Shown here in pieces: positions 1 through 8,526 of a stretch of DNA of 9,348 nt; the stretch's first letter is position 1; each line of letters starts with the position of its first letter. The stretch spans positions 1-9,348 of the forward strand of contig JAQVPE010000024.1 of assembly GCA_028702245.1 (NCBI GenBank), given 5' to 3'. The notes below the pieces were generated by a model. It had not been told where the DNA came from. It saw nothing but the letters and a program-made list of their open reading frames with translations, and ran no database searches. The DNA is from Candidatus Izemoplasmatales bacterium. Lineage in GTDB: Bacteria > Bacillota_I > Bacilli_A > Izemoplasmatales > Hujiaoplasmataceae. Both the position numbers and the translations under genes were made by a program.

Positions 1-2362
<2,362 letters not shown>

Positions 2363-2383
2363 ATCGACACTCCCATCGGCATT

Positions 2384-2412
2384 ATTATACTACAATCGGC
2401 CCAAATTATAAA
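2384..2412 (-). promoter_or_regulatory. Sigma-A-type promoter for gpmI-eno
   Basis: On the minus strand, TTTATA (2412-2407, 4 of 6 matches to TTGACA) is followed by 17 nt and a perfect TATAAT (2389-2384). Transcription would start near 2377, giving a leader of only about 15 nt that holds little beyond the GGGAG ribosome-binding site. An 8-bp near-repeat (CAATCGGC / CCATCGGC, plus strand, 2393-2400 and 2373-2380) flanks the -10 box 20 bp apart; its meaning is unclear. The call rests on pattern alone. Confidence 0.7.
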
Positions 2413-2426
2413 GCACTATGTCTTTG

Positions 2427-2442
2427 TTGTAAACCTTTACAT
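2427..2442. promoter_or_regulatory. cre-like palindromic operator (LacI/CcpA-type candidate)
   Basis: TGTAAA-CC-TTTACA (2428-2441) is a perfect 6-bp inverted repeat with a 2-bp centre. With its flanking bases it matches the Bacillus cre consensus WTGNNARCGNWWWCAW at every defined position except one of the two central bases (CC instead of CG). It lies upstream of the -35 regions of both divergent promoters, centred about 57 bp from each predicted start. That placement suits an activator or a shared repressor of the CcpA or MalR (LacI) families. The deviation at the conserved centre makes the assignment tentative. Confidence 0.45.
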
Positions 2443-2455
2443 ATTCTAATTAGAA

Positions 2456-2484
2456 GCGGCAATTCCCTCGATGTTTGCTATAAT
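2456..2484 (+). promoter_or_regulatory. Extended -10 promoter for the maltosyltransferase gene
   Basis: TGCTATAAT (2476-2484) is a perfect extended -10 element (TG-N-TATAAT). At 17-nt spacing the -35 hexamer would be GCGGCA (2456-2461), only 3 of 6 matches, so the extended -10 probably compensates. The expected start is near 2491, only about 11 nt before the GTG codon, so the GAGGTG ribosome-binding site would sit at the very 5' end of the mRNA. Confidence 0.7.
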
Positions 2485-2494
2485 AGTATCGAGG
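2466..2494. promoter_or_regulatory. Inverted repeat straddling the -10 box (operator candidate)
   Basis: CCTCGAT (2466-2472) and ATCGAGG (2488-2494) form a perfect 7-bp inverted repeat with a 15-nt gap. The gap contains the TATAAT of the maltosyltransferase promoter, and the right arm overlaps the predicted start point and the ribosome-binding site. The left arm lies upstream of the predicted transcript, so an RNA hairpin is unlikely unless a longer transcript exists. A repressor dimer bound here would cover the core promoter. Confidence 0.4.
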
Positions 2495-2496
2495 TG
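2491..2496 (+). promoter_or_regulatory. Shine-Dalgarno deciding the GTG start
   Basis: GAGGTG with 5 nt before the GTG at 2502 supports this start. The upstream ATG at 2471-2473 is out of frame. The site overlaps the right arm of the inverted repeat around the promoter. Confidence 0.7.
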
Positions 2497-2501
2497 ATAA
2501 A

Positions 2502-4568
2502 GTGGCCGTCAGCAAACTCGAAAAACTAGCAAATGCTCTAAAAAGCAAAGTGCCTGAGGGAAGAATCAACTTCACCGTTCCCGATATTTGGAACGCCTGG
2601 GATTATCAGGGCCCAGAGATGCGCCGACTACCCTCGGAAGAATTGCTCGTCAACCCTTATTCTTTCTACAGCTCACTGATCAACGCCTGTTTCCTTGTCA
2701 AAAAGGACCCGCAGATCGATTATCAGAAACCGTTGTCAAAGATCAATAACGAGAAAATAACGAGTAAGGGCGGCGATTGGCTCCACCGGGCCTCGCTCTA
2801 CTCGATGATGCCAAGAGCGAGCGCCGCTTGGGACCACGACCGTTCCCATTCGCTTGATCTTGACAATCTCGACCATTTGAAGGAAACCGGGACTTTTGTT
2901 AAGGCTTTGGCGCTGCTTCCTTTTCTCGACAAACTTGGCATCAATACTATCTATTTATTGCCTTTGACAAGATATTCGGAAACCAATAAAAAAGGTGAGT
3001 TGGGCTCTCCCTACGCAGTATCATCGTCTACCGAACTGGATCCGAATCTGAAAGACGATCTATGTTTAGACATGTTGACTTTGGAAGAGGAGTTCCAGGC
3101 TTTCGTCGAGGCTTGCCATCTCATGCAAATGCGCGTTACAATTGATATTATGCCTAGGACGATCGCCCGCGACAATACCTTGATCAAAGATCATCCGGAT
3201 TGGTTTTACTGGATCAAAGTTCATGATTTCGATCAGTATCAGGTTCCCAGGGTGGAAGGCTTGCCAAACACCCTTCCTCCGAATCCCGAGCATATGGAGA
3301 AAGTTTATGCTTCGCCTTCTGTCAAAAAACATCTCGCTTTATTCCAACAAGACCCCAAAACCACAAATGAATCACTGTGGGCAAAACTGCTTGAAGATAA
3401 CCCCGATAACCTCCAAGAAGCAATCAAAGAGCATTATGGTCTGATGGTGGCTCCCGCTTTTTCCGACCATATCAACGACATTCAACCGCCGTGGAGCGAC
3501 ATCACGTTTCTGCGCTTTTATTTCGACCATCCCACCGCCAACCGCAGTTTTCTGGAAAACCCCGATACTCCCCCTTATATTCTCTTTGACACGATCAAGG
3601 CCAATTTGTATCCGGGAGAAAAACCAAACCGCGAGCTCTGGGATCTGCTCTCCGGCATCATTCCCAAATTTCAGAAGAAGTATGGAATCGACGGTGCCAG
3701 GATCGACATGGGTCACGCTCTCCCCAAAGCACTTCTAGAAAACATCATGGCTAGTGCCAGAAATGTCGATCACGACTTCGGCTTCATCGCCGAAGAGTTG
3801 AATCCCGCTAACGCCAAGACAGCCAAAGAACTGGGCTACAATATCCTTGTTGGCAACAGCTTTTGGATGGAACCGCGCGTCAAGGAAGGCTATTTGCGCG
3901 AGTTTATCAACCGCGCCACCGAAAGCGAACTGCCGATGTATGCATGCTCTGAGACCCACGACAGCGCCCGTATCGCCAATAGAAATGGCGGATTGCTGTT
4001 GTCGCGGATGCTGACGGTAGTCAATATGTTGCTGCCAAACCGGATTCCCTTTATCAACTCCGGCCAAGAGTTCTATGAAACTCAACCGATGAATATCGGT
4101 GTCGATTGTACGATTGACGACCGATACAGTCTTCCCGAAACTGATTTATTTTATGGAAAACTCGCCCTTTTCGACAAATATGCTTTCCATTACCTCCATC
4201 CCCAACGGTGGGAGCTCGCCGACCTCCTCCAGGGCATCATAAAAATCCGCAAGCAATGGCTTCCCCAGTTGCTGGACAAGGAAGCTTCGCTTGTGCTTTC
4301 GTTTTGGGAAGAATCTTGTGCCATCGCTTTCGGCTATTACAACAAGGATAACGGCGACATCCTGATCGTCGCGATGAACCCCGACTTTGAAAATGATATC
4401 CAAGTTGGCGGATCGATATCCCGGCTTCGCGAGTTGGCCAAAAACCATAACACTAAAGGCAAATTGCTCTATTCGACCTATGAATTCGGCGGCGACTTCC
4501 ACGGATTGTCTCTAGATACCATCAATCTTCACCTTCAAAAATGCGAAGTCAAGATCATCACATTCTAA
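2502..4568 (+). CDS. mmtA: GH13 maltosyltransferase (maltodextrin glycosyltransferase), MmtA-type
   Basis: Predicted cytoplasmic alpha-glucan enzyme that moves maltosyl units between malto-oligosaccharides; no signal peptide is visible. The 688-residue protein follows, from memory, the roughly 640-residue Thermotoga maritima maltosyltransferase along its whole length: the N-terminal VPDIW region (about 26-30), PRASAAW (104-110), AGTF-like ETGTF (128-132), FVEACH (201-206), IMPRT-ARD (216-224), HPDWFYWIKV (231-240), YGIDGARIDMGHALPK (394-409) and QPMNIGVD (528-535). GH13 catalytic residues are in place: nucleophile D402, acid/base E431 (FIAEEL) and transition-state aspartate D487 (ETHD). Region I is atypical, with D215 but R219 in the zone where amylases have the NH pair; Thermotoga MTase reads similarly there. 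The C-terminal part (about 590-688) would be the usual beta-sandwich domain. It is the only plus-strand gene, diverges from gpmI-eno and has its own promoter. Exact donor specificity cannot be read from sequence. Confidence 0.88.
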   Translation: MAVSKLEKLANALKSKVPEGRINFTVPDIWNAWDYQGPEMRRLPSEELLVNPYSFYSSLINACFLVKKDPQIDYQKPLSKINNEKITSKGGDWLHRASLYSMMPRASAAWDHDRSHSLDLDNLDHLKETGTFVKALALLPFLDKLGINTIYLLPLTRYSETNKKGELGSPYAVSSSTELDPNLKDDLCLDMLTLEEEFQAFVEACHLMQMRVTIDIMPRTIARDNTLIKDHPDWFYWIKVHDFDQYQVPRVEGLPNTLPPNPEHMEKVYASPSVKKHLALFQQDPKTTNESLWAKLLEDNPDNLQEAIKEHYGLMVAPAFSDHINDIQPPWSDITFLRFYFDHPTANRSFLENPDTPPYILFDTIKANLYPGEKPNRELWDLLSGIIPKFQKKYGIDGARIDMGHALPKALLENIMASARNVDHDFGFIAEELNPANAKTAKELGYNILVGNSFWMEPRVKEGYLREFINRATESELPMYACSETHDSARIANRNGGLLLSRMLTVVNMLLPNRIPFINSGQEFYETQPMNIGVDCTIDDRYSLPETDLFYGKLALFDKYAFHYLHPQRWELADLLQGIIKIRKQWLPQLLDKEASLVLSFWEESCAIAFGYYNKDNGDILIVAMNPDFENDIQVGGSISRLRELAKNHNTKGKLLYSTYEFGGDFHGLSLDTINLHLQKCEVKIITF

Positions 4569-4574
4569 ATATCA

Positions 4575-4605
4575 AAAAAGGTTCCCGTTTTCAAGGAACC
4601 TTTTT
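4575..4605. terminator. Bidirectional intrinsic terminator between convergent genes
   Basis: AAAAAGGTTCC (4575-4585), a 9-nt loop and GGAACCTTTTT (4595-4605) form a perfect 11-bp stem with A/T tracts on both sides, so each strand gives a hairpin ending in a U-run. It lies 6 nt after the maltosyltransferase TAA. It also overlaps the TAA stop of the minus-strand S-component gene by two bases, so one element ends both transcription units. Confidence 0.88.
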
Positions 4606-5359
4606 ATTCTTCCGTTTGACTGTTTTCACCCGTCAGTTCTCTTAACAACTTTAGAATCGTTACCAGCAATACCAGATAAGCCATGACCTCGATCGGCATC
4701 TTGACGATCCTCAGTGGCAAAAGCGACCAATAAGGTATCGCTTGCACAAACGCGATTTGGAGCGGTGTCGTACCAAGCGAGACCAGCATATAAAGAACCA
4801 TGACCACAAAGAGAAGTTTGGTTCCTTGATCCCCGTAGCGAGGATTGCGTTTGACGATGATGTTCAAAAACCCGAGAATCAAAGCGGAGAAAACCCCTGA
4901 AGCCAGTAATAAGTACTTTTCTGTTTGACCGAGGGTTTGTGAAATAACGTATTCCAAATTGAAAAAATAGATACCCGCCACAATCAGAAACAATGATAGA
5001 AGAACGAAGTTGCCAACAAAAAAGAAACGCTTTGACCATTTAGCGGTGTACCGGAAAAACAAGCCCGGAACCACGCCGTACAATACGGCGTTGAGAGTGT
5101 ATACCGGTGAAAAGGTATAACTGAAGATCGGCGCGCCGATCAAGAAGATGCCAAGTAAATCCTGAGCGATCCCTCCCATCAGACCGTAGATGGGTCCAAA
5201 CAAAATGGAGATGACGATCAGAGGAAGATAGCCGATGCCAAACCTGATGATCGGTGATCCGCTGGGTGGTATGGTAATCGATAAAAAATAGGTTAAGACA
5301 ACGCCGATGGCGACCATTAACCCAGTGAAGATCAGTTTTCGAACTTCTTTTTTTCTCAT
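4604..5359 (-). CDS. ECF transporter S component, folate family (FolT-like)
   Basis: Membrane substrate-binding subunit that would work with a shared energizing module (EcfA/EcfA'/EcfT), not encoded here. The 251-residue protein is highly hydrophobic with a basic N-terminus (MRKKEVRK). Family hallmarks: LPLIVISILFGPIYGLMGG (45-63) with the following AQDLLG (65-70), NAVLYGVVPGLFFR (90-103), and a C-terminal LLPLRIVKMPIEV (213-225) that matches the LP-RI-K-PI pattern of FolT proteins. Apparent membrane segments lie near 9-29, 43-56, 58-77, 84-103, 111-131, 148-169, 181-200 and 221-240. It is longer than the usual FolT (about 170-200 residues), apparently through an extra hydrophobic stretch around 111-170. 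The ATG lies 5 nt after the ung stop with only a weak AGAGAAG ribosome-binding site, which suggests translational coupling. Substrate could be folate or a related vitamin. Confidence 0.82.
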   Translation of the reverse strand: MRKKEVRKLIFTGLMVAIGVVLTYFLSITIPPSGSPIIRFGIGYLPLIVISILFGPIYGLMGGIAQDLLGIFLIGAPIFSYTFSPVYTLNAVLYGVVPGLFFRYTAKWSKRFFFVGNFVLLSLFLIVAGIYFFNLEYVISQTLGQTEKYLLLASGVFSALILGFLNIIVKRNPRYGDQGTKLLFVVMVLYMLVSLGTTPLQIAFVQAIPYWSLLPLRIVKMPIEVMAYLVLLVTILKLLRELTGENSQTEE

Positions 5360-5364
5360 CTTCT

Positions 5365-6033
5365 CTACAATGTCTCCAAACGAAAGTCAATCGGATCCTG
5401 TTTTGTGGAAACGAGAAACTCGTTGATTTTTGAGAATGGCCTTGAACCAAAAAAGCCCCGGGATGCCGATAGCGGTGAAGGATGGACGTTTTCAATCAGA
5501 TGATGTTGGGGATTGGTGATCAAAAGACGTTTGCCTCTAGCGTAACTTCCCCAAAGAACGAAGACAATCGGGGAATCCTTCTCATTCAAGAGTTCGATCA
5601 CATGGTCAGTGAACCTTTCCCATCCGTATTGACGATGGCTAAGCGGCTGATGCTCACGGACGGAAAGAATGGCGTTAAGCAAGAGAACACCTTGCTTAGC
5701 CCAAGCGGTGAGATCGCCAGATTTGGGAATCTCATAACCAAGATCGTTCTTAAGTTCTTTTAAAATATTCTCAAGCGATGGCGGAAAGGCTACGCCATTA
5801 CGGACCGAAAACAGAAGCCCCATCGCCTGATCAGGCCCATGATAGGGGTCTTGTCCCATGATGACGACTTTCGTATGGTCGTAACTTGAATATCTGAAAG
5901 CGTTGAATACTTCATGGATAGGTGGATAACAAGCATATCTTCGGTACTCCTCTTTGATATTTCGGGTCAGCTCTTGAAAATAGTCTTTCTTGAACTCCGA
6001 ATCGAGGAGTTGATCCCAGTCATTGCCGATCAT
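5365..6033 (-). CDS. ung: Uracil-DNA glycosylase (family 1)
   Basis: Base-excision repair enzyme that removes uracil from DNA arising by cytosine deamination or dUTP incorporation. The 222-residue length is normal for bacterial Ung. Diagnostic motifs: the water-activating loop GQDPYHGP (60-67, catalytic D62), the uracil-stacking FPPSLENI (83-90), the uracil-recognition LLLNAILSVR (117-126, N120), VFVLWGSYA (157-165) and the minor-groove leucine loop HPSPLSA (184-190, H184), followed by GFFGSRPFSKIN (193-204). The ATG at 6033-6031 has an AAGGAA ribosome-binding site about 5 nt upstream, inside the end of the preceding small gene, which it overlaps by 14 nt. The FolT-like gene starts 5 nt after its TAG stop. 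Confidence 0.98.
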   Translation of the reverse strand: MIGNDWDQLLDSEFKKDYFQELTRNIKEEYRRYACYPPIHEVFNAFRYSSYDHTKVVIMGQDPYHGPDQAMGLLFSVRNGVAFPPSLENILKELKNDLGYEIPKSGDLTAWAKQGVLLLNAILSVREHQPLSHRQYGWERFTDHVIELLNEKDSPIVFVLWGSYARGKRLLITNPQHHLIENVHPSPLSASRGFFGSRPFSKINEFLVSTKQDPIDFRLETL

Positions 6034-6220
6034 GTTGTTCCTTCGTTTCCATCCTGACTTTGACGAGACAAGAATAATCAGAACACGATTCGCATCCGGA
6101 ATAGTCTTCAGGATTCTGGCATCCTTCAGGGGGAGGGGTTTTGGCGTTGAGGCTGTAAGTGATGATGAAAAGAGCCATCAACCCAGCCAAAATGCCGATA
6201 GCGATCAAAACTGGTCCCAT
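6020..6220 (-). CDS. Small Cys-rich single-pass membrane protein, unknown function
   Basis: I do not recognise a named family. The 66-residue product has one clear hydrophobic segment near its start (about 5-24, rich in I, L, A and G), then a proline patch (KTPPPEG, 27-33), then four cysteines in a 34-51 stretch spaced C-x8-C-x2-C-x4-C, then a charged tail. The layout (N-terminal anchor plus short Cys cluster) resembles small metal- or iron-sulfur-associated membrane proteins such as FeoB-associated Cys-rich proteins, but only in general design. It is probably real: it has a perfect AGGAGG site at 6232-6227, 6 nt before its ATG, overlapping the pgcA stop; it lies 10 nt after pgcA and overlaps ung by 14 nt, so it fills what would otherwise be a gap. 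With no N-terminal basic residues before the anchor and lysines after it, the Cys tail is probably cytoplasmic. Confidence 0.75.
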   Translation of the reverse strand: MGPVLIAIGILAGLMALFIITYSLNAKTPPPEGCQNPEDYSGCESCSDYSCLVKVRMETKEQHDRQ

Positions 6221-6226
6221 TTTCGG

Positions 6227-6232
6227 CCTCCT
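6227..6232 (-). promoter_or_regulatory. Perfect Shine-Dalgarno for the small membrane protein
   Basis: AGGAGG on the minus strand, 6 nt before the ATG at 6220 and overlapping the TAG stop of pgcA (6233-6231). It is the strongest ribosome-binding site within this cluster besides that of pgcA, and it supports the small gene and its coupling to pgcA. Confidence 0.75.
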
Positions 6233-7937
6233 AACTGATGGTATGAATCATTTTCATTAGTACGTCAAGCACTTCTCTGATACTGCCGTTGGCCTCGCCG
6301 GCGGTTTTACCGCTCGAGGCAACGTAGATTTTCAGTTTCGGTTCGGTTCCCGACGGGCGTAGGACAAACCAGGAATCGTCCGCAAGCATATATTTGATGA
6401 CATCCGAGCGGGGCAGTGTCAAAGTCTTTTGCTCTTCGCCAATGAACATCAGCTTTTGATTGTAGTCCTCAATCCAGAGAACGTTTCTTCCGGCAATCGT
6501 TTTAAGATGATTTTTAACGAAGTAATCCATGATGCGATTGATTCTTTTTTTCCCTTCGACGCCAGTGAGTTCGACGTTTTTGAGCGTCTCGGAATGATAT
6601 CCATAGCGCAAGAAGATATCCTGAAGTTTGTCGTATAAAGTTTTTCCTTCTGTTTCTTTATAGAAAGAAGCAGCTTCTGAAACGATGAGCAAAGCCTGTA
6701 AGGCGTCCTTATCGCGAACATTATCATCGATAACGTAGCCAAAAGATTCCTCATAGCCAAAGACAAAGGTTTTGTCGGTACCCTCGAGATAACGCGCCTG
6801 TTCACCGATATACTTAAATCCGGTGAGGGTCGACACGACCTCAAGGCCAAAAGAACGGGCGATCTTGGCGCCTAGATCGGACGTGACGATCGTGTTATAG
6901 ACGACACCTTTTGCGGGCAGCGCATTCAACTTCTTCTTCTCGTTTAAGATGTAGTTGATTAGAATCGCTCCGGTCTGATTTCCGGAAAGATAGTAATAGC
7001 CATAGTCCATCTTGACGGCGACTCCGAGCCGATCGGCGTCAGGATCGGTCGCTATCAACAAGTCCGCATCGATCTTTTTTCCTAGAGCTTCGGCCAGTTG
7101 AAACGCCATCGGATTTTCAGGGTTTGGCGAGCTGACGGTTGAAAAGTTGGGGTCCGGAATCATTTGTTCTTCGACAAAGGCGACATCATACCCGGTTTTT
7201 TTAAGAAGTTTAGGAGCGATCATCGAACTCGTGCCATGAAGAGGCGTAAAGACGATTTTGATCGATTTGTCGACTTCGGGATGGATTTGGAGTTTAACTA
7301 AGTAGTCGAGATAGGCTTCATCGATTTTTGGACCGATTTCTTCGAGCAGATTTTCAGCTTCTAGTTCATTGATCGTTTTCGTGCCGATTGCAAAAACATC
7401 TTTGACTTCTTCGACTCCCCTAATAATCTTTTCGGCGTATTGCGGCGTGTACTGACAGCCGTACTCATCATAGATTTTATAACCGTTGTAGTTCGGAGGA
7501 TTATGGCTGGCGGTGATGACGATGCCGCTGATGGCTCCTAGGTATCTGGTCGCAAACGATAATTCCGGTGTCGGCCTGAGAGAGTCAAAGATGAATGATT
7601 TGATTCCGTATGCCCCGAGGACCTTGGCGGATTCAAAGGCGAAGACGCGCGAGTACTTGCGGTTGTCGTGGGCGATGACAACGCCTCTATGGAGTTCGTT
7701 GGCCGAATAAGTATCCAAGAGGTACTTGGCCAAGCCAACGTTGGCTTTGCGGATCGTGTAGATATTGAGACGGTTGGTGCCGGAGCCAAGCAAGCCGCGC
7801 ATCCCTCCGGTCCCAAATACCAAAGAAGTGTAAAACATGTCCTCAAGTTCAGCTTCGGACTTGTTTTTTAAATCTTCAAGAAGATCCGCTTCTAGACCTT
7901 CATGACGCAGCCACTCATGGTAAGTATTTTTCCACAT
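6231..7937 (-). CDS. pgcA: Alpha-phosphoglucomutase / phosphomannomutase family, PgcA-type
   Basis: Interconverts glucose-1-phosphate and glucose-6-phosphate in the cytoplasm, linking glycogen/maltodextrin and UDP-glucose metabolism to glycolysis. The 568-residue protein matches the length and motif order of Bacillus subtilis PgcA (about 580): FGTGGMRG (41-48), RPTPELSFA (121-129), the phosphoserine loop TASHNPPNYNGYK (142-154, S144), the Mg loop DPDADRLG (298-305), the sugar-specificity loop GYEESFGY (394-401, EES type favouring glucose) and the phosphate-binding RPSGTEPK (527-534). All four active-site loops are intact. The ATG has AGGAGG at 7950-7945, 7 nt upstream. It starts 46 nt after the nitroreductase; this is the longest gap in the minus-strand cluster, but no convincing promoter was seen there. 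In context it could pass glucose-1-phosphate from maltodextrin breakdown to glycolysis. Activity on other hexose phosphates cannot be excluded. Confidence 0.94.
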   Translation of the reverse strand: MWKNTYHEWLRHEGLEADLLEDLKNKSEAELEDMFYTSLVFGTGGMRGLLGSGTNRLNIYTIRKANVGLAKYLLDTYSANELHRGVVIAHDNRKYSRVFAFESAKVLGAYGIKSFIFDSLRPTPELSFATRYLGAISGIVITASHNPPNYNGYKIYDEYGCQYTPQYAEKIIRGVEEVKDVFAIGTKTINELEAENLLEEIGPKIDEAYLDYLVKLQIHPEVDKSIKIVFTPLHGTSSMIAPKLLKKTGYDVAFVEEQMIPDPNFSTVSSPNPENPMAFQLAEALGKKIDADLLIATDPDADRLGVAVKMDYGYYYLSGNQTGAILINYILNEKKKLNALPAKGVVYNTIVTSDLGAKIARSFGLEVVSTLTGFKYIGEQARYLEGTDKTFVFGYEESFGYVIDDNVRDKDALQALLIVSEAASFYKETEGKTLYDKLQDIFLRYGYHSETLKNVELTGVEGKKRINRIMDYFVKNHLKTIAGRNVLWIEDYNQKLMFIGEEQKTLTLPRSDVIKYMLADDSWFVLRPSGTEPKLKIYVASSGKTAGEANGSIREVLDVLMKMIHTIS

Positions 7938-7944
7938 GGTTCTT

Positions 7945-7950
7945 CCTCCT
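7945..7950 (-). promoter_or_regulatory. Shine-Dalgarno for pgcA
   Basis: AGGAGG on the minus strand, 7 nt before the pgcA ATG, in the 46-nt spacer after the nitroreductase gene. It settles the start codon. Confidence 0.75.
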
Positions 7951-7983
7951 GATCTGCCGATGAATAATCAATCAATTTGATGG

Positions 7984-8526
7984 CTAGCGAATATAGTCGA
8001 CAATGCCTTCCCGCCTTGGTTTGACTTCCGGAGAATCCCCCTCGCAATAGCCAAAGCAGATTGAGGCGTCGTGTTGATAGCCGTCAGGAATTTTGAGAAA
8101 GCGATTGACTTCGTTGACGTTGTCTTGTTGATACATATAGCGGCTCTGCCCGACGATACAGGAGTCGATGCCGAGAGATTTGGCGGCTATCGCCATGTTT
8201 TCGAGGGCGCATCCGCAGTTCATTTCGCTGTAACCTTCGATAACCGAACTCATTATAACAACGACCGGAGCGTGGAAAAAAAGATGGTATCCCGCATCTT
8301 TTTGGATGCCAAGTTTTTCCATTCCCTCGAGCGCAAGCCGATTGATCTCATCGATTACTTCTTTGTTGGTGATCACCGTGAAATGCCAGTTTTGTTTGTT
8401 TCTCGCAGAAGGCGCAAGCACTCCGCATTCGATGATTTGCTTAAGGTCTTCTTCGGGAATCGGTTTGTCCAGATAACTACGAACACTTCGGCGTTTCCTT
8501 ATGATTTCAATCGTTTCATTGGCCAT
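7984..8526 (-). CDS. Nitroreductase family protein (FMN-dependent)
   Basis: Small flavin oxidoreductase of the NADH oxidase/nitroreductase fold, expected to be a homodimer in the cytoplasm; the physiological substrate is unknown. From the ATG at 8526 it has 180 residues, typical for the short subfamily. Visible motifs: the N-terminal FMN-phosphate motif RRSVRSY (12-18), APSARNKQNWHF (38-49), NCGCALENMAIAAKSLGID (103-121), GQSRYMY (126-132) and the C-terminal KPRREGIVDYIR (169-180), all usual family positions. Start choice: the GTG at 8535 would leave only 1 nt after the GAGGAG site at 8542-8537, while the ATG at 8526 has 10 nt, so ATG is preferred. The gene overlaps the upstream kinase by 11 nt, and its ribosome-binding site is made from that kinase's Glu-Glu codons, implying translational coupling. 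There is a Cys-rich patch (C104, C106), of unclear meaning. Confidence 0.9.
   Translation of the reverse strand: MANETIEIIRKRRSVRSYLDKPIPEEDLKQIIECGVLAPSARNKQNWHFTVITNKEVIDEINRLALEGMEKLGIQKDAGYHLFFHAPVVVIMSSVIEGYSEMNCGCALENMAIAAKSLGIDSCIVGQSRYMYQQDNVNEVNRFLKIPDGYQHDASICFGYCEGDSPEVKPRREGIVDYIR

Noticed and set aside
2363..2501. Riboswitch or structured leader in the divergent intergenic region.
   Set aside because: Predicted leaders are only about 11-15 nt on each side, leaving no room for an aptamer; the symmetric elements fit protein operators better.
5040..5495. 151-codon minus-strand frame overlapping ung and the S-component gene.
   Set aside because: It lies out of frame within both real genes, with R/H-rich low-quality composition and no family motif.
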